19,332 nucleotides of DNA, from the NCBI GenBank assembly GCA_029778515.1, contig JAKOQD010000250.1:1-19332 (forward strand). The letters are read 5' to 3'. Within the stretch, counting starts at the first letter, position 1. The number at the start of each line of letters is the position of its first letter. Positions 12,782 through 19,332 of the stretch are shown here, piece after piece. The translations under genes and the position numbers were made by a program. The notes beneath the pieces were generated by a model. It saw nothing but the letters and a program-made list of their open reading frames with translations. It did no database searches and was not told where the DNA came from. The DNA comes from Actinomycetes bacterium. GTDB lineage: Bacteria; Actinomycetota; Actinomycetes; Propionibacteriales; Propionibacteriaceae.

Positions 12782-14824
12782 GTGAATGCCGCCGACTCGG
12801 TCAAGCGCGTGCTGGTTGGGCGCAAACTGGCCAACGCCCAGTTGGGCGAAACCCTGCTACCGAAGCGCATCGCGCTCCCAGTCTTCGCCTCGGACGCGCT
12901 GAGCTCGGTCGCCTACGCCCCTGACGAGATCCTGCTCACCCTCTCGCTGGCCGGCATGGCCGGTTTCGCCTTCTCCCCATGGATCGCCCTTGCGGTCGGC
13001 CTGGTGATGCTGATCGTGGTGCTGTCCTATCGGCAGACCGTGCACGCCTACCCGTCCGGCGGCGGCGACTACGAGGTGGCGACCGTCAACATGGGCCCGA
13101 ACGCCGGCCTGGTCGTGGCCAGCGCGCTGCTCGTGGACTACGTGCTCACCGTCGCGGTCTCGGTGTCGTCGGGCGTGATGAACGCCAAGGCGATGTTCCC
13201 CTTCCTGGAAGGGCACGAGGGGCTGTGGGCGGCCGGACTTATCGTCCTACTGATGAGCATGAACCTGCGCGGCGTGCGCGAGTCGGGGTCGTTCTTCGCG
13301 ATCCCGACCTACGGGTTCATGGTGGGCGTGCTCGGCATGACGATCTGGGGGCTGTTCCGCATCTTCGGCATGGGCGAGCACCTGCAGGCTCCGACCGCCA
13401 ACTACGAGGTGATCGGTGCGCCGGCCTTCGAGCCGTTCGCCGGACTGGCGATGGTGGTGCTGCTGGCGCGCGCGTTCTCGTCCGGTTGTGCGGCGCTGAC
13501 CGGCGTGGAGGCCATCTCGAACGGGGTCCCCGCGTTCCGGGAGCCGAAGAGCCGCAACGCCGCCAGCACACTCGCGCTGCTCGGCGGGATCGCGATCACG
13601 ATGCTGGCCGGCATCATCGCGCTGTCGAACCTGACCGGGCTGAAGCTGATCGACCCGGACGGGGCGTCGCACTTCGCCCAGAACGGGGTGCCTTTGGAGG
13701 TGGCCCACGAGACGGCCATGGGCCAGCTGGCGCGGACCATCTTCGACACCTTCCCCGCCGGCTTCTACTTCGTGATCACGATGACGATGATCATCCTGTT
13801 CCTTGCGGCCAACACCGCGTTCAACGGTTTCCCCGTGCTCGGCTCGATCCTCGCCAGGGACGGCTTCCTGCCGCGCGCCCTGCACACCCGCGGCGACCGG
13901 CTGGCCTACTCCAACGGCATCCTCGCCCTCGCGACCGCCGCGATCGCGCTGGTGCTGATCTACAACGCCAGCGTGACCGCGCTGATCCAGTTGTACGTGG
14001 TCGGGGTCTTCGTCTCGTTTACTGTGAGCCAGTTCGGCATGATGCGGCACTGGACCCGCCATCTGAAGACCGAGAAGGATCCCAAGGTGCGCGCGACCAT
14101 GCAGCGCTCTCGGGCGATCAACGCGGTCGGTCTCACCGGCACCGGCATCGTGCTGGTGATCGTGCTGCTCTCAAAGTTCATCTACGGCGCCTACCTTGCG
14201 GTGCTCGCGATGGCGCTCGTCTTCGTGGTGATGCGGGCCATCCGGAACCACTACGACCGGGTGGCACGGGAGACCGCGGTCAGCCCGATGGACGCCCGGC
14301 TGCTGCCCAGCCGCGTCCGGGCGGTGATCATGGTGCAGGAGGTCAACAAGCCCACGATGCGTGCGGTCAACTTCGCCAGGGCGACGCGAGCCAGCAGCAT
14401 CGAGGCGGTGACGGTCTCGATCGACGACGCGGAGACGCGCTCGATCGTCTCCCAATGGCAGGCGCAGGAGCTGGAAGTGCCGCTGAAGGTGATCGCCTCG
14501 CCGTACCGCGAGGTGACCGGACCGTTCCTGAACTACGTGAAGGGCGTGCGTTCGGACAATCCGCGCGACGTGGTCTGCGTCTACATTCCGGAGTACATCG
14601 TCGGCCACTGGTGGGAGCAATTCCTGCACAACCAGACCGGGCTGATCCTGAAGACCCGGCTCAACTTCATGCAGGGCGTGATGGTCACGTCGGTGCCCTA
14701 TCAGCTGGCGTCCTCGAAGTACGCCATCGACCGCGCGAAGCGCAATACGGCTGCGGCCTGGCGCCGTCCAGGTAGCGGACAGGTGCGCGTCGGCGACTCG
14801 CGTGGACCGGAACTGCCCGAGTGA
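12782..14824 (+). CDS. KimA-like APC-superfamily permease, probable potassium importer
   Basis: A 680-residue membrane transporter with about twelve transmembrane segments in the first 470 residues and a soluble C-terminal domain of about 200 residues. It aligns by eye with Bacillus subtilis KimA (YdaO), a proton-coupled potassium importer inhibited by c-di-AMP. Shared blocks are ASDALSSVAY (D38, Y45, equivalent to KimA D36 and Y43), YRQTVHAYPSGGGDY, LLVDYVLTVAVSVSSG, FSSGCAALTGVEAISN, LAANTAFNGFP and RGDRLAYSNGI. The C-terminal part keeps HNQTGLILKTRL and MVTSVPYQL. Databases may label it an amino acid permease; the KimA signature and divergent RCK genes favour potassium. GTG 12746 would add 12 residues. 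Its TGA overlaps the next gene's GTG. Confidence 0.85.
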   Translation: MNAADSVKRVLVGRKLANAQLGETLLPKRIALPVFASDALSSVAYAPDEILLTLSLAGMAGFAFSPWIALAVGLVMLIVVLSYRQTVHAYPSGGGDYEVATVNMGPNAGLVVASALLVDYVLTVAVSVSSGVMNAKAMFPFLEGHEGLWAAGLIVLLMSMNLRGVRESGSFFAIPTYGFMVGVLGMTIWGLFRIFGMGEHLQAPTANYEVIGAPAFEPFAGLAMVVLLARAFSSGCAALTGVEAISNGVPAFREPKSRNAASTLALLGGIAITMLAGIIALSNLTGLKLIDPDGASHFAQNGVPLEVAHETAMGQLARTIFDTFPAGFYFVITMTMIILFLAANTAFNGFPVLGSILARDGFLPRALHTRGDRLAYSNGILALATAAIALVLIYNASVTALIQLYVVGVFVSFTVSQFGMMRHWTRHLKTEKDPKVRATMQRSRAINAVGLTGTGIVLVIVLLSKFIYGAYLAVLAMALVFVVMRAIRNHYDRVARETAVSPMDARLLPSRVRAVIMVQEVNKPTMRAVNFARATRASSIEAVTVSIDDAETRSIVSQWQAQELEVPLKVIASPYREVTGPFLNYVKGVRSDNPRDVVCVYIPEYIVGHWWEQFLHNQTGLILKTRLNFMQGVMVTSVPYQLASSKYAIDRAKRNTAAAWRRPGSGQVRVGDSRGPELPE

Positions 14825-15972
14825 CCGAGCCGTTCGCGGTGGACGATGTGCTCGCCGAGGTGGAGATCGGTCCGGTCGCCCACGGCGGACACTTCGTGGC
14901 CCGTGTGGACGGGCGGGTGATCTTCGTCCGGCATGCCCTGAGCGGCGAGGTGGTGGACGTACGGATCACCGAGGCGGGCAAGCGTTTCTCTCGCGGTGAG
15001 GTGGTCGCGGTGCACCGCGCCAGCCCGGAGCGGGTCAGTCCGCCCTGTGCGATCGCCGGGCGTTGCGGCGGCTGTGACTTCCAGCACGTCCGTCCCGAGC
15101 ACACCCGGGAACTGAAGCGGCAGGTGGTGGCCGAACTGCTCGGACACCTGGCCGGCTACCAGTTCATCGGTGATGTCGTCGAGGTGCCACCGGCTCCGTT
15201 CGGCTGGCGTCGGCGGATGCGCTACCACCTGGACGCCGTTGGCCGGCCCGGGCTGCTCGCGCATCGCTCGGACGCGGTCGTGCCGCTCCCGGAAGCCGGC
15301 TGCCGGATCGCCGCTCCGCCGATTGCCCACCCGCCGGCCGATCCGGGCCGACCGGGGACGGAACTGCTCGCGGTGGCGGCAGCCTCCGGCGTCCGGTTCT
15401 GCGGGGTTGAGCGCTCCGCGGAAACGGTCACCGAGCAGGTCGACGGGCGCTCCTACGAGGTCGCGCTCACCGGCTTCTGGCAGGCGCACGCCGCCGCGCC
15501 CGCAGTGCTGACCGAACGCGTGCTGGACGGGCTGCAGCCGCGAGCGGGGGAGACCGCGCTGGATCTCTATTGCGGGGTCGGGCTGTTCGCGAGAGCCCTG
15601 GCGGACGCGGGGGCGCAGGTCTGGGGGATCGAAGGCGACCGGCGGGCGATCGAACTGGCCCGGACGAACGTGCCGTCCGCCCGGTTCCTGGTCGGTGATG
15701 TCGCACGTCGCCTGGAGCGGCTGCCAAATCGTGCCGACATCGTGGTGCTGGACCCGCCCCGGGCGGGTGCGGGACGTGCCGTCCTGGCTTCGGTGGTCGT
15801 CCGCCGTCCGCGGCGGATCGCCTATGTGGCGTGCGATCCGGCCGCCCTCGGCCGCGACCTCCAGATCGCCGCCGACCTGGGCTATCGCACCATGTCAGTT
15901 GACGCCTACGACCTCTTCCCGATGACCCATCACGTGGAGTGCGTTGCCATCCTGGTACCGGCGTCAACTTGA
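14821..15972 (+). CDS. TRAM-domain class I SAM-dependent RNA uridine methyltransferase (TrmA/RlmD family)
   Basis: Methylates C5 of a uridine in RNA, probably 23S rRNA. The 383-residue protein starts with a TRAM RNA-binding domain (about 8-65). The four iron-sulfur cysteines follow: C76, C82 and C85 (CAIAGRCGGC) and C161 (EAGCRIA). The SAM-binding motif is DLYCGVGLFA (248-257), motif IV is DPPRAG (311-316), the catalytic nucleophile is C338 in VACDPAALGRD, and the general base is E373 in THHVEC. All key residues are intact, and the exact target base cannot be told from sequence. GTG 14821 overlaps the permease stop by four bases (GTGA), so the two are cotranscribed, the arrangement I recall for Rv2690c-Rv2689c. 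Confidence 0.94.
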   Translation: MTEPFAVDDVLAEVEIGPVAHGGHFVARVDGRVIFVRHALSGEVVDVRITEAGKRFSRGEVVAVHRASPERVSPPCAIAGRCGGCDFQHVRPEHTRELKRQVVAELLGHLAGYQFIGDVVEVPPAPFGWRRRMRYHLDAVGRPGLLAHRSDAVVPLPEAGCRIAAPPIAHPPADPGRPGTELLAVAAASGVRFCGVERSAETVTEQVDGRSYEVALTGFWQAHAAAPAVLTERVLDGLQPRAGETALDLYCGVGLFARALADAGAQVWGIEGDRRAIELARTNVPSARFLVGDVARRLERLPNRADIVVLDPPRAGAGRAVLASVVVRRPRRIAYVACDPAALGRDLQIAADLGYRTMSVDAYDLFPMTHHVECVAILVPAST

Positions 15973-16290
15973 GTTGATCTGCGGGGACGTGCTTGGTCGG
16001 GCAGGCCCACCTTCGCCTGGACAGTCCATCCTCAGCGCAACCCGAGAACTGGAGCTTATGAGTAGGTGGCTTGCCCCCGACTCCAGCCCAACCCGAATTG
16101 TGGAGCTTATGCAGGCCGGAAAGCGCGGCTTAGGCTCCAGAATTCCGGTTGGCGGCCAATCGGCCAATCCGGAGTGCGCCATCAGCTCCAGAAATCCGGC
16201 TTCGCCCGGGCTGCACAGCGTTCACGGCCGGGCGATGCGTTCGAAAGGCAGGATCGAGACTACGGGTGCGAGGATTATCCTGGAGTTGGT
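15973..16290. other. 318-base intergenic region without a convincing gene
   Basis: It holds the repeat array at 16038-16202, a tandem CGGCCAAT pair at 16153-16168, and a 7-bp inverted repeat, CGCCCGG (16203-16209) with CCGGGCG (16228-16234), that could fold in a transcript. Open frames crossing it show no family resemblance or good ribosome site. The last 30 bases carry GGAG at 16282-16285 before the DUF6767-like ATG. Confidence 0.6.
16038..16202. repeat. Array of four degenerate 21-23-base elements, two in each orientation
   Basis: Copies on + are CAACCCGAGAACTGGAGCTTATG-type (16038-16060) and CAACCCGAATTGTGGAGCTTATG-type (16089-16111). On minus, 16151-16131 reads CAACCGGAATTCTGGAGCCT and 16202-16180 reads AAGCCGGATTTCTGGAGCTG. 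The consensus core is CCGGAATTCTGGAGC, whose first 12 bases are nearly self-complementary. A weaker relative, CTGGAGTTGGTATG, covers the start of the next gene. Confidence 0.6.
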
Positions 16291-16479
16291 ATGAACACCC
16301 CAGGCACCCACCCCAAGCGCACTCGTCCCGAAGCCAAGTGCCCGCTCCGTCCAGAAGAGATCTGCAACCTCTGCCAGCTGAACGTCACCGGTCCGCAGGA
16401 CTGTGGCCTGGTCTACCTGGTGATGTCCGACCCGGATCAGCGGTTGGAGTGGGGCGAACGACGGCGGAAGCCGCACTGA
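16291..16479 (+). CDS. Small four-cysteine protein (DUF6767-like)
   Basis: A 62-residue protein. After a short basic N-terminus come C17, C25, C28 and C38 (KCPLRPEEICNLCQL, then GPQDCGLVYLVM), a spacing that could bind one metal ion. It ends in a charged tail. It resembles the small actinobacterial DUF6767 family as I recall it; no function is known. The ATG at 16291 is preceded by GGAG with five bases of spacing, and longer in-frame starts upstream run through the repeat array. It lies 82 bases before aconitase, whose own promoter begins after its stop. Confidence 0.75.
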   Translation: MNTPGTHPKRTRPEAKCPLRPEEICNLCQLNVTGPQDCGLVYLVMSDPDQRLEWGERRRKPH

Positions 16480-16516
16480 GAACGGCGCGCTCAGCTAGCC
16501 TCATCGCGTCGGGTGG

Positions 16517-16524
16517 GATAATAT
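16517..16524 (+). promoter_or_regulatory. Probable -10 of the aconitase promoter
   Basis: GATAATAT contains GATAAT (5 of 6 to TATAAT) and overlapping TAATAT. Its AT-richness stands out sharply from the surroundings. The leader would be about 30-35 bases, ending in AGGAGG at 16552-16557, four bases before ATG 16562. No clear -35 was found. Confidence 0.5.
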
Positions 16525-16540
16525 CTCGACATCAAGATAT
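16521..16540. promoter_or_regulatory. 20-base dyad overlapping the aconitase promoter (candidate operator)
   Basis: ATATCTCGACATCAAGATAT has 9-base arms with one mismatch around a CA spacer. It overlaps the -10 hexamer and the expected transcription start, the classic position for a repressor. In corynebacteria acn is repressed by the TetR-type AcnR; I cannot say whether this site belongs to an AcnR-like, MarR-like or other regulator. Confidence 0.6.
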
Positions 16541-16561
16541 CTTCGGCGGTCAGGAGGACCG

Positions 16562-19332
<2,771 letters not shown>

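Noticed and set aside
12979..14775. A 598-codon + frame inside the permease gene
   Set aside because: It is a shifted frame of the KimA-like gene, Arg/Asp/Gly-rich, without membrane segments or a family match.
12782..14824. Annotating the transporter simply as an amino acid permease
   Set aside because: The superfamily is APC, but the KimA-specific motifs and the adjacent RCK genes make potassium the better-supported substrate.
15964..15977. TCAACT-TG-AGTTGA palindrome over the methyltransferase stop codon
   Set aside because: Short arms, no U tract and no promoter nearby; weak as terminator or operator and compatible with chance.
15944..16294. Open frames crossing the 16 kb intergenic gap as possible extra genes or N-terminal extensions
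   Set aside because: They run through the repeat array, lack ribosome sites and do not resemble proteins. The small Cys4 protein starts naturally at 16291.

Overview
The window is GC-rich, densely packed actinobacterial chromosome. Many starts are GTG, genes often overlap by 1-4 bases, and several uncharacterised families are largely confined to Actinobacteria (DUF5998, DUF3710, DUF3093, DUF4193, DUF4235, SepH). Gene content and the GTCGAG/CTCGAC intergenic repeats fit Propionibacteriales (perhaps Propionibacteriaceae), but that placement is inference. Apart from one decayed membrane-protein gene at the left edge it is core genome: no transposase, phage gene, CRISPR array, tRNA or rRNA was seen.

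Layout. Bases 1-440 hold the last codons of a + strand gene and a minus-strand membrane-protein gene interrupted by in-frame TAG codons. Next on the minus strand come a beta-carbonic anhydrase, topoisomerase IV subunit A (ParC) and an App1-type HAD phosphatase. Divergent from these on the + strand are a DUF5998 protein, a type I phosphodiesterase coupled to it by a one-base overlap, and thymidine kinase. The septation regulator SepH converges on thymidine kinase. DUF4193 (zinc-ribbon-like, +), DUF4235 (two membrane segments, -) and DUF3093 (two membrane segments, +) follow, then the + run dut, DUF3710 and an OB-fold protein.

From 11.3 to 16.0 kb lies a potassium-type locus. Two TrkA-like RCK proteins (minus) are divergent from a KimA-like APC-superfamily permease (+), which overlaps a TRAM/Fe-S 23S rRNA uridine methyltransferase by four bases. 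From memory, the order dut, DUF3710, OB-fold, RCK pair, permease, RNA methyltransferase matches the Mycobacterium tuberculosis Rv2697c-Rv2689c block, except that the usual DUF3159 gene after the OB-fold gene is missing.

A 318-base gap follows, with at least four degenerate copies of a 21-23-base element in both orientations. Then come a 62-residue four-cysteine protein (DUF6767-like) and aconitase, which runs off the right edge a few codons before its end. A 20-base dyad overlaps the predicted aconitase promoter.

Recurring regulatory theme: several starts (carbonic anhydrase, DUF3093, dut, the KimA-like permease, possibly the App1 phosphatase) lie 6-8 bases after a TANNNT hexamer and lack a convincing Shine-Dalgarno. 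This is the signature of leaderless mRNAs. The most notable items are the potassium module with its operator-like dyad, the intergenic repeat array, the amber-interrupted gene and the aconitase operator.
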